A stretch of DNA of 16,299 bases from the NCBI GenBank assembly GCA_964631325.1, contig CAZVWJ010000056.1:1-16299 (forward strand), in the 5' to 3' direction. The position numbers and the translations under genes are program-made. Each line of letters begins with the position of its first letter. Position 1 is the first letter of the stretch. The DNA is from CAZVWJ01 sp964631325. Lineage in GTDB: Bacteria; T1Sed10-126. This document shows positions 1 through 8,443 of this stretch, piece by piece. The notes under the pieces are model-generated. The model worked only from the letters and a program-made list of their open reading frames with translations, made no database searches and was not told the origin of the DNA.

Positions 1-80
1 TAGAGAGAGCTTCTGATAAGGAACAATCTGTAACCAGAACCCTGGGAGAGTACATTTTATAAAAAAGAAAGGACTCAAGC

Positions 81-974
81 ATGGCAAGAACCAGAACCGG
101 TTGTAGTGGTTGCGGGTGTTTGACTCTTCTGATTTGTGCCTTCCTGGGAACAATACTTTTCCGGCACGTGCTGGGTGGTGTAATCGGATTTCTATTCGGG
201 TTGTTTATTTTAAACATTTTTGGCAGTTTTTTTGCCGGCCGGCGTTCGACAAATCGAGGCCAATTTTACGAGAATCTTGATGAATTCCTTCGGGAATACC
301 GTCAGCGACGACAGAGCCAGGGAGCTGGAGTGGACTCTTCCAATCTCGATATCTTGCTTGCCCTCCACATGGCGGTAATCCGGCAGAATCCCGAGGGAAA
401 CCGGGATATTCACCGGGAGACGGCGCTTCGCTTTTTACACAACTACGCCCAGCAACTCGGCCTTGATTACTCCAGGCTGGTCCAGCAGTTCCAGGACTGG
501 GGCAATCGAGAAATTGATGTTAAAGAGCTGGCCGGGCGGGCCAGCCGGGAGTTTCCGGAGCGACTGCTAAAGGCCTTTTTACGGGACTTGATTTTTGTTG
601 CTTACGCCGACGGCCAGTTGGCCGAGGACGAGCAGGGGATGTTGGAGTTTATCGGCAAGCAGTTTGGATTTACCGAGAGCGAGGTCCGGGAACTGCTTGA
701 CTTTGTCCGCCGCCAATTTTCCGAGGCTACCGGTGGCCGTCAGGGCCGGGGTGGGCTCCGGAGTGAAGCCGAGCTGGAGGCGGCTTACGAAACCCTGGAC
801 CTCTTGCCCTCGGCTTCCCCGGCCGAGGTCGAAAAGAAATACAAAGAACTCGCCCGCAAATACCATCCGGATAAATTCAAAGACGAAAGTGAAGCGGCCC
901 GTGAGCTGGCTGAGGAGAAGATGATCGAGATTAACCAGGCCTACAAACAGATCCAGGACAGTGAAAAATACTGA
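81..974 (+). CDS. Membrane-anchored TerB/J-domain protein (DjlA-like co-chaperone)
   Basis: A 297-residue protein that should recruit and stimulate Hsp70 (DnaK) at the inner membrane. Residues 13-52 form one or two hydrophobic segments, preceded by a cysteine cluster (C8, C11, C13). Residues about 84-216 read as a TerB/DjlA-type helical domain, including the acidic signature AYADGQLAEDE. Residues 233-297 are a C-terminal J domain with the diagnostic HPD tripeptide at 262-264. This order (membrane anchor, TerB, J) is that of DjlA. The ATG is supported by AAAGGA at 68-73, seven bases upstream. The gene stands about 145 bases before gcvT and need not share its promoter. The domain call is firm; the DnaK partner is inferred from the family. 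Confidence 0.88.
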   Translation: MARTRTGCSGCGCLTLLICAFLGTILFRHVLGGVIGFLFGLFILNIFGSFFAGRRSTNRGQFYENLDEFLREYRQRRQSQGAGVDSSNLDILLALHMAVIRQNPEGNRDIHRETALRFLHNYAQQLGLDYSRLVQQFQDWGNREIDVKELAGRASREFPERLLKAFLRDLIFVAYADGQLAEDEQGMLEFIGKQFGFTESEVRELLDFVRRQFSEATGGRQGRGGLRSEAELEAAYETLDLLPSASPAEVEKKYKELARKYHPDKFKDESEAARELAEEKMIEINQAYKQIQDSEKY

Positions 975-1082
975 ACAAATAGCATCTTTTCAATTCTATT
1001 AACCATTTTCTGGCTATATATGGCTGTCTTTCCGGTAGCTGAAATAAGAAAGATTTTGTTGTGTATTATTCGGGTTAAATTA

Positions 1083-1111
1083 TTGACTAATCGGGGGAAA
1101 AGCAATATCAT
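1083..1111 (+). promoter_or_regulatory. Candidate sigma70-type promoter of the gcv operon
   Basis: TTGACT at 1083-1088 and TATCAT at 1106-1111 are separated by exactly 17 bases and match the -35 and -10 consensus well. Transcription would start at about 1118-1120, essentially on the gcvT ATG, which would make a leaderless or near-leaderless message. No glycine riboswitch was recognised in the 145 bases upstream of gcvT. The match could be chance in AT-rich DNA. Confidence 0.4.
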
Positions 1112-1119
1112 TTTTGGTT

Positions 1120-2175
1120 ATGAAAAAAGAAAACTCACTTTCACCCGTAGCTGAACTTTACCCTGAATCCGTCTCTTACTTGCCTTTCGGAGGCTGGGAG
1201 ATGCCCCGAGATTTTGCCGGGATTATCGCCGAGCACCGGGCTGTGCGCGAGACGGCCGGTCTGTTTGATATTTCCCACATGGGCAGATTTGTCCTCCGCG
1301 GTGAGGCTATCCGAGAAAAGGTAGAGAAGCTGTTCACCCGGGAACTTTCCACCCGGTCGCTTGGGACGGCCGTTTATGGGTTTTTCTGTGCTGGGGACGG
1401 GGAACCGCTCGACGATGATATTTTGTATCTCCGCTCCGACGAAGAAATCTGGGGCGTGGTCAATGCGGCCAATCGTCGGAAAGTTTTTAACCATCTGCAG
1501 GCCCACCTGCTTGAGGTTGAGCTTGAGGACCGGACAACAGAAACAACTCTGTTTGCCCTCCAGGGGCCGGCGGCGGAAGATTATTTTGATCTCCTCAAGC
1601 CAGCTCCGGTACCTGAGAATTCTTTTCAAGCCAGCTGGTTTGACCGGGGTATGGTGGCCACGACTGGCTATACCGGTGAACCCGGCTGTGAAATCTGGCT
1701 GCCGGTGGAAAAGGGCAAACAATTATTTGCCCGATTCAAGGAGGCCGGTGTCCAGCTTTGTGGGCTTGGGGCCCGGGATTCACTGCGCCTGGAAATGGGC
1801 TATCCCTTGCACGGCCACGAATTAAACACTGAACTCGATCCGGTGAACGCCGGCTTTGAAATGTTTATTGACTGGGATCACGAGTTCCTCGGTCGTGAAA
1901 CTTTGCAGGAAATTAAGAACAGTGGCCCCCGCTGGCAGTTGCAGGGCCTGGTTGCCGAAGGTCGCCGTTCTCCCCGGGCCGGGCAAGATTTGCGCTCTGC
2001 CGATTCAGGAGAGGTTGTCGGGGAGGTTACCTCCGGCGGCTTCAGTCCGTTGTTAAACCGGGGAATTGCGATTGGTAAAATTTCTGCTTCTCTTGCGGAT
2101 TCGGCTCCCCTGGAAGTTGAAATAAGAGAGAAGTGGTATCCCCTGGAAAGGCGTTCTTTTCCTTTACATCAGTAA
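1120..2175 (+). CDS. gcvT: Aminomethyltransferase, glycine cleavage T-protein
   Basis: T-protein moves the aminomethyl group from lipoylated H-protein to tetrahydrofolate, giving methylene-THF and ammonia. The 351-residue product (counted from ATG 1120) is close to the usual length. It shows the family hallmarks in order: FGGWEMP near the N terminus, an Asp-rich PLDDDILY at about residues 97-104 where the catalytic Asp lies, TGYTGEPG at 182-189, and GARDSLRLE at 217-225. The start is uncertain by two codons: a TTG at 1114 is also possible and lies better spaced from the GGGGGA at 1093-1098. It is the first gene of a gcvT-H-PA-PB-lipoate gene series, with 27 bases before gcvH. Confidence 0.95.
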   Translation: MKKENSLSPVAELYPESVSYLPFGGWEMPRDFAGIIAEHRAVRETAGLFDISHMGRFVLRGEAIREKVEKLFTRELSTRSLGTAVYGFFCAGDGEPLDDDILYLRSDEEIWGVVNAANRRKVFNHLQAHLLEVELEDRTTETTLFALQGPAAEDYFDLLKPAPVPENSFQASWFDRGMVATTGYTGEPGCEIWLPVEKGKQLFARFKEAGVQLCGLGARDSLRLEMGYPLHGHELNTELDPVNAGFEMFIDWDHEFLGRETLQEIKNSGPRWQLQGLVAEGRRSPRAGQDLRSADSGEVVGEVTSGGFSPLLNRGIAIGKISASLADSAPLEVEIREKWYPLERRSFPLHQ

Positions 2176-2202
2176 TCTACTTTTAACAATAAGGTGATTG
2201 AA

Positions 2203-2583
2203 ATGGATTTTGAGGTACCTGCTGAATTAAAATACACTGACGAACACGAGTGGTATGATCCGGAGTCGGGCTGGATGGGAATTACCGATTACGCCCAGGA
2301 AATGATCGGAGACGTGGTTTTTGTTGAACTACCCGCTGTCGGGGAAGAGCTGGAAGCCGGTGGATCCTTTACTGTGATTGAGTCAATGAAAACGGTCTCC
2401 GACGTTTACGCACCGGTTACCGGTGAAATTGTGGAGGTCAACTCCGAGCTCAACGGGGCGCCGGAAAACGTTAACGAGGCTCCCTATGAAACAGGCCGTT
2501 TGGTCCGGATTGAAACAGCCGAAGCGAACGATGAGTTGATGGACGCGGCTGAATACGAAGCTTTTCTCAAGGAACAGGATTGA
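2203..2583 (+). CDS. gcvH: Glycine cleavage system H-protein (lipoyl carrier)
   Basis: A 126-residue lipoyl carrier that shuttles the aminomethyl intermediate between P-, T- and L-proteins. The lipoyl hairpin ESMKTVSDVYAPVTGEI places the modified lysine at K63. The N-terminal part TDEHEWYDPESGWMGITDYAQ is typical of GcvH. ATG 2203 is preferred because AAGGTGA at 2191-2197 lies five bases before it; the GTG at 2194 is inside that ribosome binding site. The protein is very acidic, especially in the last 20 residues. The last gene of the operon probably supplies its lipoyl group. Confidence 0.95.
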   Translation: MDFEVPAELKYTDEHEWYDPESGWMGITDYAQEMIGDVVFVELPAVGEELEAGGSFTVIESMKTVSDVYAPVTGEIVEVNSELNGAPENVNEAPYETGRLVRIETAEANDELMDAAEYEAFLKEQD

Positions 2584-2596
2584 GGGCCGACAGCTA

Positions 2597-3913
2597 ATGG
2601 CCTCCGAAGGTTTTCCTTACCTCAGTCTGGATTCGGCCGACCGTGGGAAGATCTTGGACCGGCTGGGACTGGACAACTACGAGGCGCTGGAAACGGATGT
2701 GCCGTCGGAACTGCGGGCCGAGTTCGAGCCCGAGCTGGCCGGCCAGTCAGAAGCCGAAGTTTACAACTGGCACCGCGAAACCGCCGCTCGTAACCGGACG
2801 CTCGACGAGCTAACTTCCTTTCTCGGCGGCGGTCTCTACGATCACTTTGTGCCCAGCACAGTTCATTCATTTCTCTCACGCTCCGAGTTTTTAACCGCGT
2901 ACACGCCCTATCAACCGGAAATAAACCAGGGTATCCTGCAGGCAATGTTCGAGTTCCAGAGCATGGTCAGCGAACTGTTTGGACTGCCCGTAACTAATGC
3001 CTCGATGTACGACGGAGCCTCGGCCCTGGCGGAAGCGGCCTTGATGGCGGTTAACGTTACCCGGCGCGAAACAATTTATTACAGTCCCAACCTGTTTCCC
3101 AGCTGGCAGCGGACGTTAAAGACATACATTGAACCGCTGGGGCTCGAGTTGCGGGAACTGCCGTCCGAGAACGGCCGAGCCCATTATCCCAAGGACTGGG
3201 AGGAGCCCGCGGCAGTCTGCATGGCTTATCCGAACTGCTGGGGTGCGGCCGACGCGGTCGAGGCGTGGACCGCCCGGCGGCCCGACGAGAAATGCGTGGG
3301 GATTGCCGCCGTGAATCCGCTTGCCATGGGTCTGCTGACGCCGCCCGGCGAACTTGGCTGGGACGTGGCCGTGGGTGAAGGTCAGCCGCTCGGGCTCCCG
3401 TTGAATGGCGGCGGTCCGCAGGTCGGCCTGTTTTCCGCAACCGAGGAATACTTACGGAAAATGCCCGGCCGGCTTGTCGGTGAAACCGAGGACCGCCGGG
3501 GCAACCGCTGTTACGTGCTGACCCTGCAGACCCGGGAACAACACATCCGGCGGGGCCGGGCGACGTCCAACATTTGCACGAACCATGCGCTGATGGCTTT
3601 GTTACTTGCGATTGGACTCTCCACCCTGGGACCCGAGGAATTGCGCAGTCGCGCCCGGAAGAATTACGAGCAGGGCAACCAACTGCAACAAGCCTTTGAA
3701 AACAAAGGTTTTGAAGTCCAGGGGCAGCCTGTATTCAACGAACTTGGTATAAAACTGTCGGAGCGCCCCGAGAACCTTGAGAAAAAATTAGCTGAGGACG
3801 GTTGGCTGGGTGGTTACTGGTTGGACGATTATTACGTCTGTGCCGCCACCGAGCAACGGACCACGGAAGAAATCGAAGCGTTTGTCAAGGCGGTGACTGA
3901 CCTTGTGCAGTGA
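2597..3913 (+). CDS. gcvPA: Glycine dehydrogenase (decarboxylating) subunit 1
   Basis: N-terminal half of the P-protein in lineages where glycine decarboxylase is split into two polypeptides; with GcvPB it decarboxylates glycine using PLP and loads the methylamine onto H-protein. The 438 residues match the usual length of about 440-450. Recognisable blocks are the N-terminal YLSLDSADRGKIL (usually YIPNT or similar), FLGGGLYDHFVP, a TAYTPYQPEINQG block, NASMYDGASALAEA, and the late RATSNICTNHALMAL. The PLP lysine is not in this subunit. It follows gcvH by 13 bases and its TGA overlaps the start of gcvPB by 11 bases, indicating translational coupling. Confidence 0.95.
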   Translation: MASEGFPYLSLDSADRGKILDRLGLDNYEALETDVPSELRAEFEPELAGQSEAEVYNWHRETAARNRTLDELTSFLGGGLYDHFVPSTVHSFLSRSEFLTAYTPYQPEINQGILQAMFEFQSMVSELFGLPVTNASMYDGASALAEAALMAVNVTRRETIYYSPNLFPSWQRTLKTYIEPLGLELRELPSENGRAHYPKDWEEPAAVCMAYPNCWGAADAVEAWTARRPDEKCVGIAAVNPLAMGLLTPPGELGWDVAVGEGQPLGLPLNGGGPQVGLFSATEEYLRKMPGRLVGETEDRRGNRCYVLTLQTREQHIRRGRATSNICTNHALMALLLAIGLSTLGPEELRSRARKNYEQGNQLQQAFENKGFEVQGQPVFNELGIKLSERPENLEKKLAEDGWLGGYWLDDYYVCAATEQRTTEEIEAFVKAVTDLVQ

Positions 3914-5336
3914 GCGAGAAAAGAAATTAATTTTTGAAAAATCAGCCGAAAAAGAAACGACTCCGGAGGAGAAACCGGTGGATTTGCCGGCGGAGCTTTA
4001 CCGGGAACAGGCGCCGGAGCTGCCCGCTGCCCCCGAGCCCCAGGTGGTCAAGCACTACCACCGGTTGAGCCGGGACGCGTTTGGCGTTGACACCGGGCCG
4101 TATTTGCTGGGTTCGTGCACAATGAAATACAACCCGCGACTGGGCGAACGTGTTGCCGGACTCCCCGGTTACACCCGGTCCCATCCGCTTCAGCCCGAAA
4201 CACAACAGCAGGGCTGGCTGGAAGTGCTTGGTGAACTGCACGAGCGTCTCGCCAGAATTACCGGGCTCGAGTCGGTCTCCCTGGTGCCGGCGGCTGGTGC
4301 GCACGGCGAGTGGGTCGGTCTCCGGGTAATCCGGGAATACTTTGAACACCGGGATGAAAATCGGGAAGAGGTGATTGTGCCCGACAGTGCCCACGGAACG
4401 AATCCGGCCAGTGCATCGATGGCCGGATTTGAAATAATTGAAGTTGACTCCAATGACCGCGGCCGTGTTGAACTTGCTGATCTGCGTGCGAAAGTTTCCG
4501 AAAACACGGCCGCCCTGATGCTGACCAATCCGAATACCCTGGGTCTGTTTGAAGAAGATATCCTGGAAATTGCTGAAATTGTTCACTCCGCGGGCGCAAA
4601 ACTGTATTACGACGGCGCCAATCTGAATGCGCTGGTTGGCCGTCTGCGCCCCGGGAAGATGGGTTTTGACGTCGTTCACTTGAATTTGCACAAGACGTTT
4701 GGCACGCCCCACGGTGGCGGCGGCCCGGGTTCGGGTCCAGTTGCTTTTACCGGGGAACTGGGCCCTTACCGACCGGTGCCGCGCCTGGAACGCGAGGCTG
4801 AGTCGGAGTGGACCGTGGTTTCCGAGGCTTCGGAAAGTCTCGGGCAGATCCGTAGTTTTGGCCCAAATATGACGGTACTTGTCCGGGCGCTTGCTTATAT
4901 GCAGCGCATGGGGGAGGCCGGGCTGGAGCGGGTTGCCCGGGACGCCGTGCTGGCCGCCAATTACCTGGCTGAAAATATGCCCGAACCACTACAACCGGTC
5001 TATCCCGGTCCCTGCAAACACGAATTCGTCGTCTCCTGTGCGGACCTGCCGGTCAGCGCCGCCGACGTTGCGAAACGATTAATTGATTTTGAAATTCATC
5101 CGCCGACGGTTTACTTTCCGCTTGTCGTCGACGAAGCGCTGATGATTGAACCGACCGAGTCCCTCGCGCTGGCTGAGTTGGACAAGGTGATTGAGGTCTT
5201 CCGAACGGCTGTGAAGGAGGCCGAGGAGAACCCCGACCAGTTTCACGAATTCCCGCGGTCGACGCGGATTTCTCGGCCCGACGAAACCCGGGCCGCTCGC
5301 CAGCCGAAGTTATGTCATCGCCCGCCTGGCAGTTAA
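3903..5336 (+). CDS. gcvPB: Glycine dehydrogenase (decarboxylating) subunit 2
   Basis: C-terminal, PLP-binding half of split P-protein, 477 residues. LGSCTMKYNPR near residue 70, the PDSAHGTNPASA block at 160-171, YYDGANLNA at 235-243 and HLNLHKTFGTPHGGGG at 259-274 are classic; K264 in the last block is the PLP Schiff-base lysine. The start is TTG at 3903, with AAGGCGGTG about ten bases upstream; no ATG or GTG lies in frame nearby, and the family normally begins close to KLIFEKS, here residues 8-14. The gene overlaps gcvPA by 11 bases and the next gene by 25 bases. Confidence 0.94.
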   Translation: MCSEREKKLIFEKSAEKETTPEEKPVDLPAELYREQAPELPAAPEPQVVKHYHRLSRDAFGVDTGPYLLGSCTMKYNPRLGERVAGLPGYTRSHPLQPETQQQGWLEVLGELHERLARITGLESVSLVPAAGAHGEWVGLRVIREYFEHRDENREEVIVPDSAHGTNPASASMAGFEIIEVDSNDRGRVELADLRAKVSENTAALMLTNPNTLGLFEEDILEIAEIVHSAGAKLYYDGANLNALVGRLRPGKMGFDVVHLNLHKTFGTPHGGGGPGSGPVAFTGELGPYRPVPRLEREAESEWTVVSEASESLGQIRSFGPNMTVLVRALAYMQRMGEAGLERVARDAVLAANYLAENMPEPLQPVYPGPCKHEFVVSCADLPVSAADVAKRLIDFEIHPPTVYFPLVVDEALMIEPTESLALAELDKVIEVFRTAVKEAEENPDQFHEFPRSTRISRPDETRAARQPKLCHRPPGS

Positions 5337-6082
5337 TACTCCACCCCTCTTTACCCGGAAAATTAAATATGGCCGTCGACTGGTGGCTGGTGAACAACGC
5401 TGATTTGCCCACCCTGCGTTTTTATAACTGGGACCGGCCGACGTTCAGCCTCGGTTACCGCCAGCAGTTTAATTTACCCGGGTCTGCGGAGCCGCTTTTT
5501 TCCCGGTTCCCGGTTGTAGTCCGGCCGACCGGTGGTGGTTATCTGCTCCATGCGGCTGAAATAACTTATTCGCTGGTCATACCTGCTAGCAATAGTCTCG
5601 CTTCTGCCTCAATTATGGAGGTATATACTCTGATACGGGAGGCGTTTACCCGGGCGGCCAGAGCTTACGATTACATTAATCACTCGAACCGGGGAGACGG
5701 GAGGGAAAATTTTGTGGCCGATTGTCTTGCCCGGCCCGGCGAGCACGAACCGGTGCAGGAAGGGAAAAAATGGCTTGCAGCCGCTCAACTGCGTCACGAG
5801 GGAAAGGTCCTCCAGCACGGTAGTGTTTTCTGGGACGCTGATGCCTGGCCCGCTGATATATCCTTGCAGTCCCCCTATTTTTTGACGAAAAATTCCACCC
5901 GGGAGGAACGCGAACATTTTTGGCGAGTTCTGGTCAGGGAAGTAAACACCGAGTTCCTGACTGAAGGTTACGGAAAAATTCGCGAATTGGGTTCAAAAGA
6001 ATGGGCGGAAATTGACCAACTGAGTCCCGAATTTTCCGTTGAGGAACCGGCTGATTTACCCGTTTTCCGGCGTCACGCTTAA
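5312..6082 (+). CDS. Lipoate-protein ligase / octanoyltransferase family protein (LplA/LipM-like)
   Basis: A 256-residue member of the BPL/LplA/LipB superfamily, acting on lipoyl domains such as GcvH. RPTGGGYLLH at 71-80 is the lipoyl-AMP or octanoyl binding motif; EGKKWLAAAQLR at 150-161 carries the conserved lysine (K152/K153), and VLQHGSVFW follows. C138, shortly before that lysine, sits where LipM-type octanoyltransferases carry their nucleophilic cysteine, so an octanoyltransferase role is possible as well as ATP-dependent lipoate ligation. There is no C-terminal LplA accessory domain. The ATG lies inside the 3' end of gcvPB (25-base overlap), so translation is probably coupled. No lipoyl synthase is in the window. 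Confidence 0.85.
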   Translation: MSSPAWQLILHPSLPGKLNMAVDWWLVNNADLPTLRFYNWDRPTFSLGYRQQFNLPGSAEPLFSRFPVVVRPTGGGYLLHAAEITYSLVIPASNSLASASIMEVYTLIREAFTRAARAYDYINHSNRGDGRENFVADCLARPGEHEPVQEGKKWLAAAQLRHEGKVLQHGSVFWDADAWPADISLQSPYFLTKNSTREEREHFWRVLVREVNTEFLTEGYGKIRELGSKEWAEIDQLSPEFSVEEPADLPVFRRHA

Positions 6083-6122
6083 CAGTCCGTCAAAATAGCC
6101 AATAGGAGGTGCAGAAAATTCA

Positions 6123-7286
6123 ATGAATATTTTATTAATTCGTGGGGAGCGCGGAACCGGGTGTGATTTTTTTCTAACCGGACTGCGGTCGGCGTTTCTT
6201 GATCTCGGGCATGATATTGAAATTTTTGATATCGGCGAGCAACCCTACCAACAGGAGGAATTGCAACGAAAGGTTGCACAATTTCAGCCTGATTTCAGTC
6301 TTGGCTTTAACCAGACCTGTCCTTTTCTTGGTTCTACCGAGGTCCGGGATATGTTCGATGCCCTTGATCTTCCGCATTTTGCCTATTTTATTGATCACCC
6401 CCTGCATCATTTTGATCGTTTTGAAAATCCGTTGTCCGATAACTTGTATATTTCCGTGGTAGATCCCACCCATAAAGATTATCTTGCGTTTCGCTCCAAA
6501 CAGGACCGGGTCTACTTTTTGCCGCATGCTGTTGCAGAGGATTATTTTGCGAAAAAAACAAGTGCTACAGAAAAAATACTTTTCTGCGGCTCGGTTTCAT
6601 CGCCCGAAAAGTTCCGTCAGCAACTTAGTTCACAACTGCCGCCGCGGGAATTTCAAATTTTCCAGAGAATAGTTCAAGAAAAAATACAAGATTTTTCCAC
6701 TTCTCATTTGACTGCTGTTCGTAGAGTTCTCAGCGAGTTTGGTGGCGAGGAGTTAATTGCTGACGAAGAATATGTGACTGGTTTAATGACACTGCTGGAT
6801 AAGTATATTCGGCGAAAATTTCGGGTAAAAGTTTTAACTGCATTGAAGGGATTGCCGGTTGTAATCCAGGGTAATGTTGAGGTTGAACTGGCTGAAAGAT
6901 TTAAATCTTTTGGCTTTGAAATTAATCGGGAATGGGTGGGGCGCGAGCAAATTTACGAGTTAATTTCCCACCATCGGGCGGTTCTAAATATCAGTCACTT
7001 TTTTCCGGCCGGCCTTCACGTGAGAGTGGTTAACGGGCTGGCCCGGCAAACGCCCGTGATTTCAACAGAGTCGAAAATAATTAAAAAATGGTTTGGTCCA
7101 ACTCGCGGTGTTTGGACGTTCAATCCCGGCGACCCGGCGTCTATCCGGAAGTCGACGGTTGAATTTTTGGAGGAAATTCCGAAAACTAAGGCAGACGTTG
7201 AGCGGGGAATGCAAGCTGTAGGGGAAAAACACACCTGGAAACAGCGGGCGAACAGGATTATTGAGATTATTACCGCCGAAAAGTAA
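6123..7286 (+). CDS. CgeB-like glycosyltransferase
   Basis: A 387-residue protein resembling the CgeB / DUF3880 group of GT-B glycosyltransferases. The N-terminal half (MNILLIRG start, a helix-rich DIGEQPYQQEE stretch, HFAYFIDHPLHHFDRF at about 88-103, and FLPHAVAEDYF) corresponds to the DUF3880-type acceptor domain. The C-terminal part (ISHHRAVLNISHFFPAGLHVRVVNGLARQTPVIST) matches the glycosyl transferase family 1-like domain found in CgeB. CgeB relatives glycosylate surface structures such as spore coats or flagellins, but the acceptor here is unknown. AGGAGGT at 6104-6110 lies 12 bases before the ATG. It follows the lipoate gene by 40 bases and may be co-transcribed, though no functional link is evident. 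Confidence 0.72.
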   Translation: MNILLIRGERGTGCDFFLTGLRSAFLDLGHDIEIFDIGEQPYQQEELQRKVAQFQPDFSLGFNQTCPFLGSTEVRDMFDALDLPHFAYFIDHPLHHFDRFENPLSDNLYISVVDPTHKDYLAFRSKQDRVYFLPHAVAEDYFAKKTSATEKILFCGSVSSPEKFRQQLSSQLPPREFQIFQRIVQEKIQDFSTSHLTAVRRVLSEFGGEELIADEEYVTGLMTLLDKYIRRKFRVKVLTALKGLPVVIQGNVEVELAERFKSFGFEINREWVGREQIYELISHHRAVLNISHFFPAGLHVRVVNGLARQTPVISTESKIIKKWFGPTRGVWTFNPGDPASIRKSTVEFLEEIPKTKADVERGMQAVGEKHTWKQRANRIIEIITAEK

Positions 7287-7404
7287 TTCGGTTTAAATCA
7301 GGTGAGAGCAAAAATTTATTAATCTCCTGGCCGCATTCCGCCGAAAATATAGGTGATATAACAAATGGACTAATCAATCTTTCTATTGGAATGGGAGATC
7401 AGGA

Positions 7405-7821
7405 ATGGAAACTTCATTTCGACTCGGACTTATCCCCGATCGACATCTGGATCAGTTGACTGCGGTGATGAAATACAGCCGGGACGCCTTCAGTGATCGT
7501 CCCGCTGTCAGCGATTTTTTTGCTTCCTTAAAGTTGGTGCTAAAACGAGAGAAAAAACGGCGGCTCTATGACCTGGAAGGGGAGTGGTTTGAGATAAACG
7601 TTGAACATGGATTCTCCCGGATCTGTCCCTCAGCCCGTGTTTGCCTCTATGACTTTTTCCTGGAGAAAGCCGAGGAATTTGAAGAAAGCGAGCCTCCGAT
7701 TGCCTCATTTTTTAAGCGGGTTGCTAAACAGCTAAAGAAAAATATTGAGGAAGAAGTTTCTCCCACCGTACTGGAGGAAATAAACAAGGCCCGCCAGTCC
7801 CTTACCTCCAAACAGGTTTAA
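7405..7821 (+). CDS. Conserved-looking small protein of unknown function
   Basis: A 138-residue soluble protein that I do not recognise. It has no signal peptide or membrane segment. Its middle is basic (LKREKKRR at about 47-54), with an aromatic-rich centre around WFEIN and CLYDFFLEKAEEF and a charged, helical C terminus. GGGAG at 7393-7397 is suitably placed before the ATG. It starts 118 bases after the glycosyltransferase and ends five bases from the convergent DJ-1/PfpI gene. The coding call rests on length, ribosome binding site and a plausible composition, not on homology. Confidence 0.6.
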   Translation: METSFRLGLIPDRHLDQLTAVMKYSRDAFSDRPAVSDFFASLKLVLKREKKRRLYDLEGEWFEINVEHGFSRICPSARVCLYDFFLEKAEEFEESEPPIASFFKRVAKQLKKNIEEEVSPTVLEEINKARQSLTSKQV

Positions 7822-7826
7822 CTCGA

Positions 7827-8345
7827 CTAATTTTGAAGTGCTTTTACCAGTTCCCGACAAAAGTCAGGGATATCTTTAACTACTCGCCCCCAGACGAGAT
7901 TATCATCCTGGAAAGCGGCTTTATCAACCCAGGTGGCTCCGGCATTCTCCAGGTCGTCCTTAATCGCTCTGGTTCCCGTGGCCCGATGTCCCTCCAGTAT
8001 GCCGGCGGAGATTAACACCTGGCCGCCGTGACAGATACTTCCAATAATTTTATCCTGCTCATATAATTTACAAATAAAGTTCAGGGCTGGCCGGGAACGA
8101 CGCAGGCGATCAGGCGCCCAGCCGCCGGGAATTACCGCTCCGTCAAAATGATCCGGAACTATATTTCCGGCCTGGACGTCGGGACTGGCAGTAAGACCGT
8201 GTTTGCCCACATATTTTGTTTTACCGGTCCCCACGATGTTAATCCGGGCGTTTTCCTCCCGGAGCCTCATTACCGGCACCCAGAATTCAAGGTCCTCGAA
8301 ACCTTTGTCCACAAAATAAGCGACTTTTTTATCTTCGAGTGACAC
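7827..8345 (-). CDS. DJ-1/PfpI family protein
   Basis: A 172-residue class I glutamine amidotransferase-like protein of the DJ-1/PfpI family (members are described as proteases, deglycases or glyoxalase-like stress proteins). The N terminus reads KKVAYFVDKGFEDLE, with the conserved acidic residue at E17; GGWAPDRLRR at 74-83 and the nucleophile elbow SICHGGQVL with C105-H106 are diagnostic. The frame extends 17 codons further upstream to 8396, but a perfect AGGAGGT (complement of 8355-8361) nine bases before GTG 8345 and the family's usual length fix the start here. It ends with TAG, followed two codons later by an in-frame TAA. Confidence 0.88.
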   Translation of the reverse strand: MSLEDKKVAYFVDKGFEDLEFWVPVMRLREENARINIVGTGKTKYVGKHGLTASPDVQAGNIVPDHFDGAVIPGGWAPDRLRRSRPALNFICKLYEQDKIIGSICHGGQVLISAGILEGHRATGTRAIKDDLENAGATWVDKAAFQDDNLVWGRVVKDIPDFCRELVKALQN

Positions 8346-8354
8346 GGATATTAA

Positions 8355-8361
8355 ACCTCCT
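8355..8361 (-). promoter_or_regulatory. Ribosome binding site deciding the DJ-1/PfpI start
   Basis: The complement reads AGGAGGT, preceded by further A residues, and lies nine bases before GTG 8345. It argues against the longer frame that begins at 8396. Confidence 0.75.
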
Positions 8362-8443
8362 TTTAAATTATGAATCCAATGGAATTCTTTTAACACTATA
8401 TGTATTTATATAAACCCTGGCAAGTAATTAATCAGGAGTGGGT

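Noticed and set aside
975..1119. Possible glycine riboswitch upstream of gcvT
   Set aside because: The leader is only about 145 bases and AT-rich, and neither the conserved purine-rich core nor the paired tandem-aptamer layout could be recognised.
3942..4712. Long open frame on the - strand opposite gcvPB
   Set aside because: It lies wholly inside the strongly supported gcvPB coding region, has low-complexity antisense composition and no ribosome binding site; it is a shadow of the high-GC gene. The same holds for the other - strand frames across the gcv genes.
7276..7291. Inverted repeat CCGAA / TTCGG around the glycosyltransferase stop codon, as a terminator
   Set aside because: The stem is only five base pairs, the loop holds the stop codon itself, and the following T run is short and broken by A residues.
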